Assembly (NCBI GenBank): GCA_903837135.1
Contig: CAILTK010000111.1
Location: 1 to 53,090, forward strand
Source: an uncultured Caulobacterales bacterium
GTDB taxonomy: Bacteria > Pseudomonadota > Alphaproteobacteria > Caulobacterales > Caulobacteraceae
Direction: 5' to 3'
Length of the DNA: 53,090 nucleotides
The notes beneath the pieces are model-generated. The model did no database searches. It had not been told where the DNA came from and saw nothing but the letters and a program-made list of their open reading frames with translations. The stretch's first letter is position 1. Each line of letters opens with the position of its first letter. Below, piece by piece: positions 43,249-52,039 of this stretch. Made by a program: the position numbers and the translations under genes.

Positions 43249-43857
43249 ATGAAGCTCTATTTCTCGCCCGGCGCCTGTTCGCTGTCGCCGCATATCGTCC
43301 TGCATGAACTCGGCCTCGTCGCGGAGTACGAACAGGTCGACACGGGCTCCAAGGCGATGAAAGGCGGCGGCGACCTGCGCACCGTCAATCCCAAGGGCAC
43401 GGTGCCCACCCTGCAGCTGGACGACGGCCAGGTCCTGACCGAGGGCGCGGTGATCGTGCAGTACCTGGCCGACCAGGTCCCCGAGGCCGGCCTGGCGCCC
43501 GCCCACGGCGGCCTGGAGCGGTATCGCCTGCAGGAGTGGCTCAACTATATCGCCAGCGAGCTTCACCCGACCTTCGGCCAGATGTTCAGCCCCACGGCGA
43601 CCGACGCCTCGCGACAGCGGCAGCGAGACCTGCTGGCCCCGAAGTTCGACCTTCTCGAGCGGGCGCTGGAGGACAAGAGCTTCGTGATGGGGGAATCCTT
43701 CACGGTCGCCGACGCCTATCTCGGGACCATCCTGCTCTGGAGCGGGCCGACCCACACCGACCTCAGCCCCTGGCCGGCGCTGAGCGGCTACCATAGTCGC
43801 TTCATCGCGCGTCCCGCCGTGCGATCCGCCCTGCGCGAGGAGGGGCTGATTCCCTGA
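43249..43857 (+). CDS. Beta-class glutathione S-transferase
   Basis: A 202-residue cytosolic enzyme conjugating glutathione to electrophiles or reducing mixed disulfides. KLYFSPGACSLSPHIVLHEL with Cys10 is the beta-class active-site signature. NPKGTVPTLQLDDGQVLTEG (cis-Pro and glutathione-binding loop) and AVIVQYLADQVPEAGLAP complete the thioredoxin-like domain. The C-terminal helical domain includes GESFTVADAYLGTILLW. The start at 43249 has TGGAGGT seven bases upstream. The gene is 73 bases upstream of crtW on the same strand; a functional link to pigment synthesis is not implied. Confidence 0.95.
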   Translation: MKLYFSPGACSLSPHIVLHELGLVAEYEQVDTGSKAMKGGGDLRTVNPKGTVPTLQLDDGQVLTEGAVIVQYLADQVPEAGLAPAHGGLERYRLQEWLNYIASELHPTFGQMFSPTATDASRQRQRDLLAPKFDLLERALEDKSFVMGESFTVADAYLGTILLWSGPTHTDLSPWPALSGYHSRFIARPAVRSALREEGLIP

Positions 43858-43930
43858 AGGCTGGCGGGCGCCGACGCGCCTTGTGCGATCGCTTCCGCCG
43901 CGGCTCCGAACCCGTGCTACTGTCGCTTCG

Positions 43931-44686
43931 ATGACAGACGGCTATCGCGTGGGACAGACCCGGCAGACGGTGATCGGGCTGGCGCTGGCGAGCGCGATCG
44001 TCGGCGCGTGGGCGGCCGTGCACGTCTATGCGGTGTTCTTCCTTCGGCTCTCCGGGGCGGGCGCCTGGGCGGCGGCGCCGCTCGCGCTCCTCGAGACCTG
44101 GCTGGGCGCCGGCGTGTTCATCGTCGCCCATGACGCCATGCACGGCAGCCTGTCGCCCCGCCTTCCCGTACTGAACCTATGGGTCGGCCGGGTGTCGCTG
44201 GGGCTCTACGCCTTCTTCCCGTACGACGCGGTGGCGCGCAAGCACCACGCCCACCACCGCCATGCGGGCGGGGAGGGCGATCCCGACTTCCACCCCGATC
44301 GTCCGCGGGCCTTCTGGCCGTGGTACGCGCGCTTCTTCCGCGCCTATTTCGGCTGGGGCCAACTCGGCGGCATCTTCGCCGTGGTGCTGCTCTACAGCCT
44401 GGCGCTCCACGCCTCGATCCTGAACATCCTGCTGTTCTGGGCCCTGCCGGCGATCGGCTCGTCGCTGCAGCTGTTCACCTTCGGCACCTGGCTGCCGCAC
44501 CGGCACACCGACCAGGCCTTCTGCGACCGGCACAACGCGCGCAGCCTGGAGTACGGCTGGCTGGGGTCCTTGGCGGCCTGCTTCCACTTCGGCTACCACG
44601 TCGAGCATCACCGCGCGCCGCAGGCGCCGTGGTGGGCGCTGCCGGCCGTGCGGGCGGCGCGGCGCGCCGACGAGGCGGCGGCCTGA
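43931..44686 (+). CDS. crtW: Beta-carotene 4-ketolase
   Basis: A 251-residue membrane di-iron oxygenase that introduces 4-keto groups on beta-ionone rings, turning beta-carotene into canthaxanthin. All histidine clusters are present: VAHDAMHGSL at about residue 60, KHHAHHRHAG at about 98, and FHFGYHVEHHRAPQAPWWAL near the C-terminus, with the LFTFGTWLPHRH segment typical of CrtW. Four to five membrane segments fit. The start at 43931 is in the expected place (TDGYRVGQTRQTVIG). It is the first gene of the plus-strand crtWYIB run, only 2 bases before crtY. With crtZ downstream it allows astaxanthin formation. Confidence 0.95.
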   Translation: MTDGYRVGQTRQTVIGLALASAIVGAWAAVHVYAVFFLRLSGAGAWAAAPLALLETWLGAGVFIVAHDAMHGSLSPRLPVLNLWVGRVSLGLYAFFPYDAVARKHHAHHRHAGGEGDPDFHPDRPRAFWPWYARFFRAYFGWGQLGGIFAVVLLYSLALHASILNILLFWALPAIGSSLQLFTFGTWLPHRHTDQAFCDRHNARSLEYGWLGSLAACFHFGYHVEHHRAPQAPWWALPAVRAARRADEAAA

Positions 44687-44688
44687 GC

Positions 44689-45885
44689 ATGGACGGACCG
44701 GGCGAGACAGACCGCGCCGCCGACGCGCGCGCCGCGGGCGATCGCGTGGACCTGCTTCTCGCCGGCGGCGGCCTGGCCAACGGCCTGATCGCCTATCGCC
44801 TGGCGCAGAAGCGCCCCGAGGTGTCGTTCCGGCTGGTGGAAGGCGGGGCGCGCCTCGGCGGCCGCCACACCTGGTCCTTCTTCGAGACCGATCTCGGCCC
44901 GCAGGCCGATTGGATCGACCCCTTCGTCAGCCGGTCGTGGGATCGCTACGAGGTGCGGTTTCCGCGGCGCCGGCGACAGCTGGCCTGCGGCTATCGCAGC
45001 ATCAGCTCCGAGCGGTTCCACGACGTGCTGACCGCGGCCCTCGGCGAGCGGGTGCGGACCTCCGCGCCGATCGCCTCGCTCGGCGCCCAAACGGCGATCC
45101 TGGAGACGGGCGAGCGGCTGGACGCCGCCTTGACCCTCGACGGCCGGGGCCCGGGCGCGATGCCGGACCTCGTGCTCGGCTACCAGAAGTTCGTCGGCCA
45201 GACCGTGCGCCTGAATGCCGGCCACGGACTCGCCGGCCCGATCATCATGGACGCGACGGTGGACCAGAAGGACGGCTACCGCTTCCTCTACGTCCTGCCC
45301 TGGGACGCCGACACCCTCCTGATCGAGGACACCCGCTATACCGACGGCGACGCGCTCGATCGCGACGACATGCGGCGGGGGATCGCCGACTACGCCGCCG
45401 CCCAGGGCTGGGCGATCGACGCGGTGCTGGCGGAGGAGCAGGGCGTCCTGCCCGTGGCCCTCGACGGCGATATCCAGGCGCACTGGCGGCGGGCGGGGGG
45501 GCTCACACTGACCGGTCTGCGGGCCGCCCTGTTCCATCCCACCACCGGCTATTCCCTGCCCGACGCCGTGGCCCTGGCCGAGGCGATCTGCGACCTCGAG
45601 GTGATCGACGCGGCTTCGGTGAGCGCCCTGGTGCGGGCGCGTTCGATCCGGCTGTGGAGAGAGCGCGGCTTCTTTCGCCTGCTGAACCGCATGCTGTTCC
45701 GCGCGGCGCGGCCGGGCGAGCGATACCGGGTGCTCGAACGGTTCTACGGTCTGGCCGAACCGCTGATCGGCCGATTCTACGCCGCAAATCTCACCGGCTT
45801 GGATAAGCTGCGACTCGTGAGCGGCAAACCGCCGGTGCCGGTGGGCGCTGCGGTGAAGTGCCTGCGGGAAAAAGGGCGGGCATGA
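44689..45885 (+). CDS. crtY: Lycopene beta-cyclase
   Basis: A 398-residue flavin-dependent cyclase that closes both ends of lycopene to give beta-carotene. The nucleotide-binding signature is VDLLLAGGGLANGLIAYRLA (about residues 19-38). It is followed by FRLVEGGARLGGRHTWSFFE, VRFPRRRRQLACGYRSISSE, LTLDGRGPGAMPDLVLGYQK and FVGQTVRL, as in bacterial CrtY, and VALDGDIQAHWRRAGG with LTGLRAALFHPTTGYSLPDA near the end. The ATG at 44689 follows the crtW stop by 2 bases. The open frame extends upstream over crtW, but that part is shadow sequence. Its stop overlaps the crtI start (ATGA), so all four crt genes are coupled. Confidence 0.95.
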   Translation: MDGPGETDRAADARAAGDRVDLLLAGGGLANGLIAYRLAQKRPEVSFRLVEGGARLGGRHTWSFFETDLGPQADWIDPFVSRSWDRYEVRFPRRRRQLACGYRSISSERFHDVLTAALGERVRTSAPIASLGAQTAILETGERLDAALTLDGRGPGAMPDLVLGYQKFVGQTVRLNAGHGLAGPIIMDATVDQKDGYRFLYVLPWDADTLLIEDTRYTDGDALDRDDMRRGIADYAAAQGWAIDAVLAEEQGVLPVALDGDIQAHWRRAGGLTLTGLRAALFHPTTGYSLPDAVALAEAICDLEVIDAASVSALVRARSIRLWRERGFFRLLNRMLFRAARPGERYRVLERFYGLAEPLIGRFYAANLTGLDKLRLVSGKPPVPVGAAVKCLREKGRA

Positions 45886-47360
45886 AGACGGCGGCGGTGA
45901 TCGGTTCGGGCTTCGGCGGTTTGGCGCTGGCCATTCGCCTGCAGTCGGCGGGGGTGCGGACCACCCTGTTCGAGGCCCGCGACAAGCCCGGCGGCCGGGC
46001 CTACGTCTACAAGGACGCGGGCTTCACCTTCGATGCGGGCCCGACCATCGTCACCGATCCGGGCTGCATCGAAGAGCTGTTCGCCCTCTCGGGCCGCAAG
46101 CTGTCCGACTATGTGGAGCTGATGCCGATCTCGCCGTTCTACCGGCTGTGCTGGGAGGACGGCTACAGCTTCGACTATGTGAACGATCAGGCCGAACTCG
46201 ACCGCCAGATCGGAGCCAAGTCGCCGCCGGACGTGGCGGGCTACCAGCGGTTCCTGGCCTATTCGCGGGAGCTCCTGGAGGAGGGCTATGTGAAGCTCGG
46301 GGCCGTGCCTTTCCTGAGCATCGCCAGCATGATCAGCGCCGGGCCGGCGCTGATGCGGTTGCAGGCCTGGAAGTCGGTCTACGCCAAGGTCGCCGAATTC
46401 ATCAAGGACGACCAGCTTCGCCAGGCGTTCAGCTTCCACTCCCTCCTGGTGGGCGGCAATCCCTTCGCCACCTCCTCGATCTACGCCCTGATCCATGCGC
46501 TGGAGCGACAGTGGGGCGTGTGGTTCCCGCGCGGCGGCACGGGCGCCCTGATCCAGGCCATGGTCAAGCTGTTCGAGGATCTCGGCGGGACCTTCCACCT
46601 GAACACGCCGGTCGCGGCGATCGAGACCGAGGGCGCAAAAGTCACCGGCGTGCGCCTGGAAAGCGGTGAGGTGCTGGCCTTCGACGCCGTCGCCAGCAAC
46701 GCGGACGTGGTGCACACCTACCAGAAACTCCTGGCCGGCCATCCGCGCGGCAGATCCTACGGCGCCAAGCTGGCGGGCATGCGCCACTCCATGTCGCTGT
46801 TCGTGCTCTATTTCGGGCTGAAGACCCAGCATCCCAACCTCGCGCACCACACCGTGCTGTTCGGACCGCGCTATCGCGAGCTGATCACCGAGATCTTCAA
46901 GGGGCCCGAGCTCTCGGCCGACTTCTCGCTCTATCTGCACGCGCCCTCGCGCAGCGATCCGACCCTGGCGCCCGAGGGCTGCGAAGCCTTCTACGTGCTG
47001 GCGCCCGTCCCGCACCTGGGCTCGGCCGACATCGACTGGGAGACGGCCGGGCCGGTCTACCGCGACAGGATCCTGGCCTATCTCGAGCAGCGCTATATTC
47101 CGGGACTGACGCGCGATCTTGTCACCAGCCGGATCTTCACGCCGGTCGACTTCCGCGACCAGCTCAACGCCCACCTGGGCTCGGCCTTCTCGCTGGAGCC
47201 GATCCTGACCCAGAGCGCCTGGTTCCGGGCCCACAACCGCGACGACGTGATCGATAACCTTTACGTCGTCGGCGCCGGGACCCACCCGGGGGCCGGGGTG
47301 CCGGGCGTGATCGGCTCGGCCAAGGCCACCGCCTCGCTGATGCTCGAGGACGGCGCGTGA
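45882..47360 (+). CDS. crtI: Phytoene desaturase (lycopene-forming)
   Basis: A 492-residue flavoprotein performing four desaturations of phytoene to lycopene. The N-terminal Rossmann motif is KTAAVIGSGFGGLALAIRLQ, followed by LFEARDKPGGRAYVYKDAGF and TFDAGPTIVTDPGCIEEL, all typical of CrtI. The C-terminal bacterial-phytoene-dehydrogenase signature NLYVVGAGTHPGAGVPGVIG is complete, next to SAFSLEPILTQSAWFRAHNR. The start ATG at 45882 is embedded in the crtY stop, and the stop overlaps the crtB start (GTGA). No frameshift or missing motif is seen, so the enzyme is probably functional. It acts at the membrane with CrtB and CrtY. Confidence 0.96.
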   Translation: MKTAAVIGSGFGGLALAIRLQSAGVRTTLFEARDKPGGRAYVYKDAGFTFDAGPTIVTDPGCIEELFALSGRKLSDYVELMPISPFYRLCWEDGYSFDYVNDQAELDRQIGAKSPPDVAGYQRFLAYSRELLEEGYVKLGAVPFLSIASMISAGPALMRLQAWKSVYAKVAEFIKDDQLRQAFSFHSLLVGGNPFATSSIYALIHALERQWGVWFPRGGTGALIQAMVKLFEDLGGTFHLNTPVAAIETEGAKVTGVRLESGEVLAFDAVASNADVVHTYQKLLAGHPRGRSYGAKLAGMRHSMSLFVLYFGLKTQHPNLAHHTVLFGPRYRELITEIFKGPELSADFSLYLHAPSRSDPTLAPEGCEAFYVLAPVPHLGSADIDWETAGPVYRDRILAYLEQRYIPGLTRDLVTSRIFTPVDFRDQLNAHLGSAFSLEPILTQSAWFRAHNRDDVIDNLYVVGAGTHPGAGVPGVIGSAKATASLMLEDGA

Positions 47361-48289
47361 CCGACACCGTCCTCGACGACAGCCGCGACAGCATCCAGAA
47401 GGGTTCGTCGAGCTTCGCCGCCGCCGCCCGGCTGTTTCACCCGAAGGTGCGCGAGGACGCCTATCTGCTCTACGCCTGGTGCCGACATTGCGACGACGAG
47501 ATCGACGGGCAGGTGCTGGGTCACGGCGCGGTCGGCCTCGATCCCGCGCTCGCCGCCGCCAAGCTGGCCGAGCTCGAGGACAAGACCCGACGCGCCCTGG
47601 CCGGCGAGCCGATGGAGGATTCCGCCTTCGCCGCCTTCCAGCGCGTGGCCCTGCGCCACGGCATCGCCGCGCGCTATCCGCTCGACCTGCTCGAAGGCTT
47701 CCGCATGGACGTGGAGGGGCGCACCTACCGCACGCTCGAGGATACCCTGCAGTACGCCTATCACGTGGCGGGGGTGGTGGGGGTGATGATGGCGCAGGTG
47801 ATGGGGGTCCAGGACCTGCCCACCCTGCGCCGCGCCGCCGACCTCGGCCTCGCCCTGCAATTGACCAACATCGCCCGCGACGTGATCGAGGACGCCAAGG
47901 GCGGGCGGGTCTATCTGCCGTCCGACTGGCTGGGGTCGGACGGGCAGGGCCCGGCGGCGGTGGCCGATCCGGCCCACCGGGCGGCGGTGTTCGCCGCCAC
48001 GGGCCGGCTCCTGGCGACGGCGGAGCCCTACTACGCCTCCGCGCGCTGGGGCCTGAGCGCGCTCGGCTTCCGTTCGGCCTGGGCCATCGCCGCCGCCCGC
48101 GGCGTCTATCGCCAGATTGGGGTCCAGGTGCTGAAGGGCGGTCCCGCCGGCATGGACCGCAGAGCGTCCACCAGCGCGATGTCCAAGCTCGCCCGGGTGC
48201 TGGAAGGCGGCGTCATCGCCGCCCGCGCCGCGACCCTGGACGGCTGGGGCGAAGCGCCCGAGCGGCCGCCGCTGTGGACGCCGCTGTGA
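47357..48289 (+). CDS. crtB: Phytoene synthase
   Basis: A 310-residue enzyme that condenses two geranylgeranyl diphosphates to phytoene. The first Asp-rich motif is AWCRHCDDEIDG and the second is LQLTNIARDVIEDAKGGRVY (NIARDVIED), with YHVAGVVGVMMAQVMG between. These are the squalene/phytoene synthase signatures. The start is GTG at 47357, overlapping the crtI stop. It closes the plus-strand crtWYIB operon. Convergent with the ABC permease gene 40 bases on. Substrate would come from CrtE on the opposite strand. Confidence 0.95.
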   Translation: MTDTVLDDSRDSIQKGSSSFAAAARLFHPKVREDAYLLYAWCRHCDDEIDGQVLGHGAVGLDPALAAAKLAELEDKTRRALAGEPMEDSAFAAFQRVALRHGIAARYPLDLLEGFRMDVEGRTYRTLEDTLQYAYHVAGVVGVMMAQVMGVQDLPTLRRAADLGLALQLTNIARDVIEDAKGGRVYLPSDWLGSDGQGPAAVADPAHRAAVFAATGRLLATAEPYYASARWGLSALGFRSAWAIAAARGVYRQIGVQVLKGGPAGMDRRASTSAMSKLARVLEGGVIAARAATLDGWGEAPERPPLWTPL

Positions 48290-48329
48290 GTTTGAACCGC
48301 TGTCCCCGGAGGAGGGGCCGGGCCTCGTC

Positions 48330-49484
48330 CTAAAGCTTCCGCCGCCGCTCGATCGCCAGCGCGCCCAAGAAGCCCACCGCGCCGAAGCCGCCCAGCACCA
48401 GCCAGGCCTCCAGCACCCGTTCGTTCACCACCCGCCGCCACAGCACGGCCTGGTAGGCTTCGATCACCCAGGCGTGCGGCGTCAGCCAGCCGAGGGTCTG
48501 TAGGGCGGCCGGCATCAGGAAGCGCGGGGCCATGGAGCCGCCGACCGCCGCGAGGATCAGGATGACGAAGGTGGAGATGGTCTGCGCCTGCTCGCGCGTC
48601 CGGCAGGCCGCGGCGAGGAGCAGGGCGATGCCCGCCGCCGCGGCGGCGGCGCAGACGGCGGTGATCAGCCAGGGCCCGACGTTGGCCAGCAGGGGGATGT
48701 GGTAGACCGCCGTCGCCACCCCGAACAGGACCAGCGCCTGCGCCACCCCGAGCGCCACCAGCCACAGCATCCGGCCGCCGAGCAGCGGCGCCACCCCGCC
48801 GATGCTGAGGCCGAGCCGAAGCCGCATGCCGGTCTGCCGGTCGTCGATCAGGCTCATCGCGCCCTGCATGCAGGAGAACATCAGGAACAATATGCTCACC
48901 GCGCCCGCGTAATAGACCACGATCGGGTCGCCGCCGCCGAGGACCTCCTGGGTCACGAAGGGCGTGGCCGCGGCGGGCGGCGGCCTGCTGCCGAGGCGTC
49001 CGCGCTGTTCGCCGGACAGCGCCAGCAGCGGCCCGAGGCGCATGACTTCGCGCTGCATCATCACATCGGGCAGGGCCTGCGCCGCCACCGCATTGACCTG
49101 GGCGGTCAGCACCTGTCCGGCCGCGCGCCGACCGGGGTGGATCAGCACCGTGACGGGGGCTGGATCGACCCCGAGGTCGCCCGCGAGAAGCACGCCCGCA
49201 TCCACCCGGCCATTCTCGACGGCGTCCAGGAGGGCCGGCCGATCCGGGTAGAGGGTCAGGCGTCCGCCGAGCACCTGGTCGAGCGCCCGGGTCAGCCGAT
49301 GGCTCTGCGCGCTCGCCGTCCGGTCCACCACCCCCGCCCGCACGTCGAGCTTGCCGCTGGCCCCGGCGCCGAACACCGAGGCGAAGACGATGAACACCAC
49401 CGGCGGCAGGACGAAGGCCAGCACCAGGCCGGCCCGGTCGCGCCAGAGGCCGAGCGCCATCACCCGCAGCATGACGAAGATCAT
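48330..49484 (-). CDS. ABC-2 type permease within the carotenoid cluster
   Basis: A 384-residue membrane protein of the DrrB/YhhJ-like ABC-2 group: one helix at the N-terminus (VLAFVLPPVVFIVFASVFGA), a large extracytoplasmic domain (residues 45-175), then five helices (VVYYAGAVSILFLMFSCMQG, LLGGRMLWLVALGVAQALVL, VGPWLITAVCAAAAAAGIAL, ISTFVILILAAVGGSMAPRF, LEAWLVLGGFGAVGFLGALA). LIDDRQTGMRLRLGLSIGGV and PHAWVIEAYQAVLW are family landmarks. It overlaps the ATPase by 4 bases and belongs to the crtE-led operon. Possible roles include moving carotenoid, glycosylated pigment or a lipid; none is proven. Confidence 0.88.
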   Translation of the reverse strand: MIFVMLRVMALGLWRDRAGLVLAFVLPPVVFIVFASVFGAGASGKLDVRAGVVDRTASAQSHRLTRALDQVLGGRLTLYPDRPALLDAVENGRVDAGVLLAGDLGVDPAPVTVLIHPGRRAAGQVLTAQVNAVAAQALPDVMMQREVMRLGPLLALSGEQRGRLGSRPPPAAATPFVTQEVLGGGDPIVVYYAGAVSILFLMFSCMQGAMSLIDDRQTGMRLRLGLSIGGVAPLLGGRMLWLVALGVAQALVLFGVATAVYHIPLLANVGPWLITAVCAAAAAAGIALLLAAACRTREQAQTISTFVILILAAVGGSMAPRFLMPAALQTLGWLTPHAWVIEAYQAVLWRRVVNERVLEAWLVLGGFGAVGFLGALAIERRRKL

Positions 49485-50434
49485 GCGGCCGCGTCTTTCG
49501 AGGCCCAGGCGATCAGCGCGTCGATCCCCGCCGGCCTGACGGTCAGTTCGCGGACCCCGACGCCGGCGGCGCGCAGGGCCTTGTCGATCGCGAGCGCGCG
49601 GGCCGGAGCGTCCTCGACCAGGCCCGCCCAGGTCAGGCCGTCGTCGAGGGCAGCGGCGCCGTGAGCGGTCAGGCCCTGGCCCGTCAGGATCGGCTCCGCC
49701 GGCGCGCTCCGGACGCCGAGCCTTACTACCAGCTCCTGGCGCGCCCCGAACGCCCGCTTCGCCAGCGCGTCGGGCGATCCCTCCGCCACCATCCGGCCCG
49801 CGTGGAGCACGCCGACCGCATCGGCGAGGGCGGCGACGTCCTCCCCGTCGTGGCTGATCAGCAGAATCGCCGTGCGGCGGGCGCGGAGCCGGTCGACGAG
49901 GCGGCGCAGGATCACGCGGGTCTCGGCGTCCAGCCCTTCGGTCGGTTCGTCCAGAACCAGCAGGCGCGGCCGGTGGACGATGGCGGCGGCGAGGTTGGCG
50001 CGTCGGCGCCAGCCGCCGGACAGCTGGTCCACCCGCTGGTTCGCCCGCTCGGCGCAGGCAGTCTCCGCCATGGCCTCGCGCACGGCGTCGCCGCGGTCCT
50101 GGCGGACACCGGCGAGGGTGGCGAAGGCGTCGAGGTTCTCGGCCACCGTCAGATGGCCATAGAGGGCGATGTCCTGCGGCGCCACGCCGATGGCGCGGCG
50201 GGCCGCGGGGTCGCGGGCCGGATCGCGGCCCAGCACCCGGACCTCGCCGGCGTCGAGGGCGAGTGCGCCGATCGCCGCCTTGGCGAGGGTCGACTTGCCT
50301 GCGCCGTTGCGACCGACCAGGGCGTAGATCTCGCCCTCCGCGATGCGCAGGTTCACCTGCCTCAGCGCCGGGCGACCGCCGTAGCTTCGACTGGCCTTGG
50401 CGACCTGAAGAACGAGCGCGGCTTCCGTCCCCAC
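49481..50434 (-). CDS. ABC transporter ATP-binding protein within the carotenoid cluster
   Basis: A 317-residue ATPase. Walker A GRNGAGKSTLAKAAIGAL, the Q-loop in RAIGVAPQDIALYGHLTVAE, signature QLSGGWRRRANLAAAIVHRP, Walker B LLVLDEPTEGLDAETR and H-loop ILLISHDGEDVAALAD are intact, so it should be active. The GTG start at 50434 follows the crtE stop after one base, and its stop overlaps the permease start. The C-terminal 90 residues (after ELVVRLGVRS) are an extension seen in two-component ABC-2 exporters. Position strongly suggests coexpression with crtE. Confidence 0.9.
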   Translation of the reverse strand: MGTEAALVLQVAKASRSYGGRPALRQVNLRIAEGEIYALVGRNGAGKSTLAKAAIGALALDAGEVRVLGRDPARDPAARRAIGVAPQDIALYGHLTVAENLDAFATLAGVRQDRGDAVREAMAETACAERANQRVDQLSGGWRRRANLAAAIVHRPRLLVLDEPTEGLDAETRVILRRLVDRLRARRTAILLISHDGEDVAALADAVGVLHAGRMVAEGSPDALAKRAFGARQELVVRLGVRSAPAEPILTGQGLTAHGAAALDDGLTWAGLVEDAPARALAIDKALRAAGVGVRELTVRPAGIDALIAWASKDAAA

Positions 50435-50435
50435 G

Positions 50436-51332
50436 TCAGGCGGCGGGCATGAGACTGAGCGCGTAGGCGGCCATCGGGCAGTCGAGATTTCCGAGCGCCG
50501 ACAGGGCCTCGTCGATCACGGTCTTGATCGTGGCGCGGGTGCGCTCCTCGCCCCAGAGGGTGACGAAGGTGACCCGGTCGCCGTCCTGCAGCGCATCCTT
50601 GCCCATCGCCTCCAGGGTGGAGGTGCAATCCTGCAGGTCGTCCCACAGCTGGAAGGCGAATCCCAGGCGATCGGCGAACAGGCGGGCCGAGGCGCACGCC
50701 GCGCCGTCCGCACCCGCGATCACGGCCCCGCCCTCGAGGGCCGCCACGAACAGGACGCCGGTCTTCTGGTGATTGAGACTGGTCAGCGACGCCTCGTCTC
50801 TCAGGGCGGCCGGATCGCGCAGGTCGCGCATCTGGCCCGCGGCCAGGCCGCCGAAGCCGACCGCGCCGGCCAGCATCCGGCCCAGGCGCAGACGCGTCTC
50901 CGCGGTGAGCCCCTCGTCCGCCGTGATCGCCGCATAGGCCTGGTTGAGCAGGGCGATGGCGCTCAGCATGGCGGCGTCTTCGCCGAAGCGCCGATGCAGG
51001 GTCGGCGCGCCGCGCCGCATCGCCCCGTCGTCCATGCAGGGCAGGTCGTCGAGGATCAGGGAGGCGGCGTGGACCATCTCCAGCGCGCAGCCGAAGTCGA
51101 GCGCCGCCAGCTCCCGTCCGCCGAAGTGGGCGGCCGACAGCATGGCCAGGATCGGCCGCGCGCGCTTGCCGCCGCTGAAGCAGGCCGCGCGAACGGGATC
51201 GGCCAGCGGATCCAGGCCGGACCGGGGAAGCAGCCTGTCGAGCCGGAGGTCGATGAACTCTCTCTGACTCGAGAGCGCCGACATCTCCTGACCAGCGGCA
51301 GGCCTGGAACTTGCGAGCGCCAAGCTGCTCAA
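50436..51332 (-). CDS. crtE: Geranylgeranyl diphosphate synthase
   Basis: A 298-residue trans-prenyltransferase supplying the C20 precursor to CrtB. The first Asp-rich motif is HAASLILDDLPCMDDGAMRR (Asp95-96 and Asp101-102) and the second is FAFQLWDDLQDCTST; GGKRARP, LNHQKTGVLFVAAL and GLAAGQMRDL also match. The start at 51332 is TTG with GGGGG seven bases before; an internal ATG at 51284 directly after GGAG is the alternative. It is transcribed on the minus strand from about 140 bases downstream of crtZ. No idi gene lies between crtE and crtZ, unlike the order I recall for some Brevundimonas clusters. It leads the crtE/ATPase/permease unit. Confidence 0.94.
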   Translation of the reverse strand: MSSLALASSRPAAGQEMSALSSQREFIDLRLDRLLPRSGLDPLADPVRAACFSGGKRARPILAMLSAAHFGGRELAALDFGCALEMVHAASLILDDLPCMDDGAMRRGAPTLHRRFGEDAAMLSAIALLNQAYAAITADEGLTAETRLRLGRMLAGAVGFGGLAAGQMRDLRDPAALRDEASLTSLNHQKTGVLFVAALEGGAVIAGADGAACASARLFADRLGFAFQLWDDLQDCTSTLEAMGKDALQDGDRVTFVTLWGEERTRATIKTVIDEALSALGNLDCPMAAYALSLMPAA

Positions 51333-51474
51333 CGTTCGACCCCCAAGCCCGAAGGCGCTTCAACGGAGCGTCGCAACCCAATGATCATGAATATCGACAG
51401 CCCTTCAATCAGGCATTGGCGCTCATCCCGACGTAAGGCGCAACCCCAATGTCGCCGATGCGACCAAATCGATG

Positions 51475-51945
51475 TTAATGTTTTACAAGCGAAAGCTTGG
51501 CCTTGAGCTCCCGGATCGGCCTGACCCAGAGAAAGCCGAACGACACGCAGCCGTCTTTTGTGGCCACCGCGTGATGCAGCCGGTGCGCCTGAACGCGCGC
51601 GCGCCAGAAGCCCTTGTTACCGTCGATCGGCGCCGGGAAGCGCCGGTGCACGAGGCCGTCGTGGAAGAAGAAGTAGGTCGCGCCATAGGCGGTGATCCCG
51701 AGTCCGATCGGCAGGAACCAGGCCGAGACGTGCATGCCGAGCCAGATGCAGAGGATCGCCGGGGCCGCGAACACCACGGCGAACAGGTCGTTCAGTTCGA
51801 ACACGCCCTCGTGCTTCACGTGATGGCTCCGGTGCCAGCACCAGAGCGCGCCGTGCATCACATGGCGATGCATGACCCACGCGAACCCCTCCATGCCGGC
51901 GAAGGCGGCGAAGAAGATGGCGATCTCGGCGAGGCCCACGAGCAT
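51475..51945 (-). CDS. crtZ: Beta-carotene 3-hydroxylase
   Basis: A 156-residue membrane hydroxylase with the four histidine boxes of CrtZ: MHRHVMHGALWCWHRSHHVK at about residues 25-44, HDGLVHRRFPAPID at about 94, and AHRLHHAVATKDGCVSFGFL near the C-terminus. Helices are GLAEIAIFFAAFAGMEGFAW and the pair between the His boxes (LFAVVFAAPAILCIWLGMHV, FLPIGLGITAYGATYFFF). It adds 3-hydroxyl groups to beta-carotene and, after CrtW, to canthaxanthin. It is divergent from the CrtG-like gene across 94 bases and on the same strand as crtE, 142 bases upstream of it. Confidence 0.95.
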   Translation of the reverse strand: MLVGLAEIAIFFAAFAGMEGFAWVMHRHVMHGALWCWHRSHHVKHEGVFELNDLFAVVFAAPAILCIWLGMHVSAWFLPIGLGITAYGATYFFFHDGLVHRRFPAPIDGNKGFWRARVQAHRLHHAVATKDGCVSFGFLWVRPIRELKAKLSLVKH

Positions 51946-52039
51946 GGCCGCAGTCTAGCGCCCCGCACCCGGCGCCGACCAGCGCCGATTGACGCGGCCC
52001 GCGCTTGACGGGGGACCTCGTAGGGCCAAGGGTGAACCG

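Noticed and set aside
45777-47285. Open frame of 502 codons opposite crtI
   Set aside because: Antisense shadow of an unmistakable phytoene desaturase.
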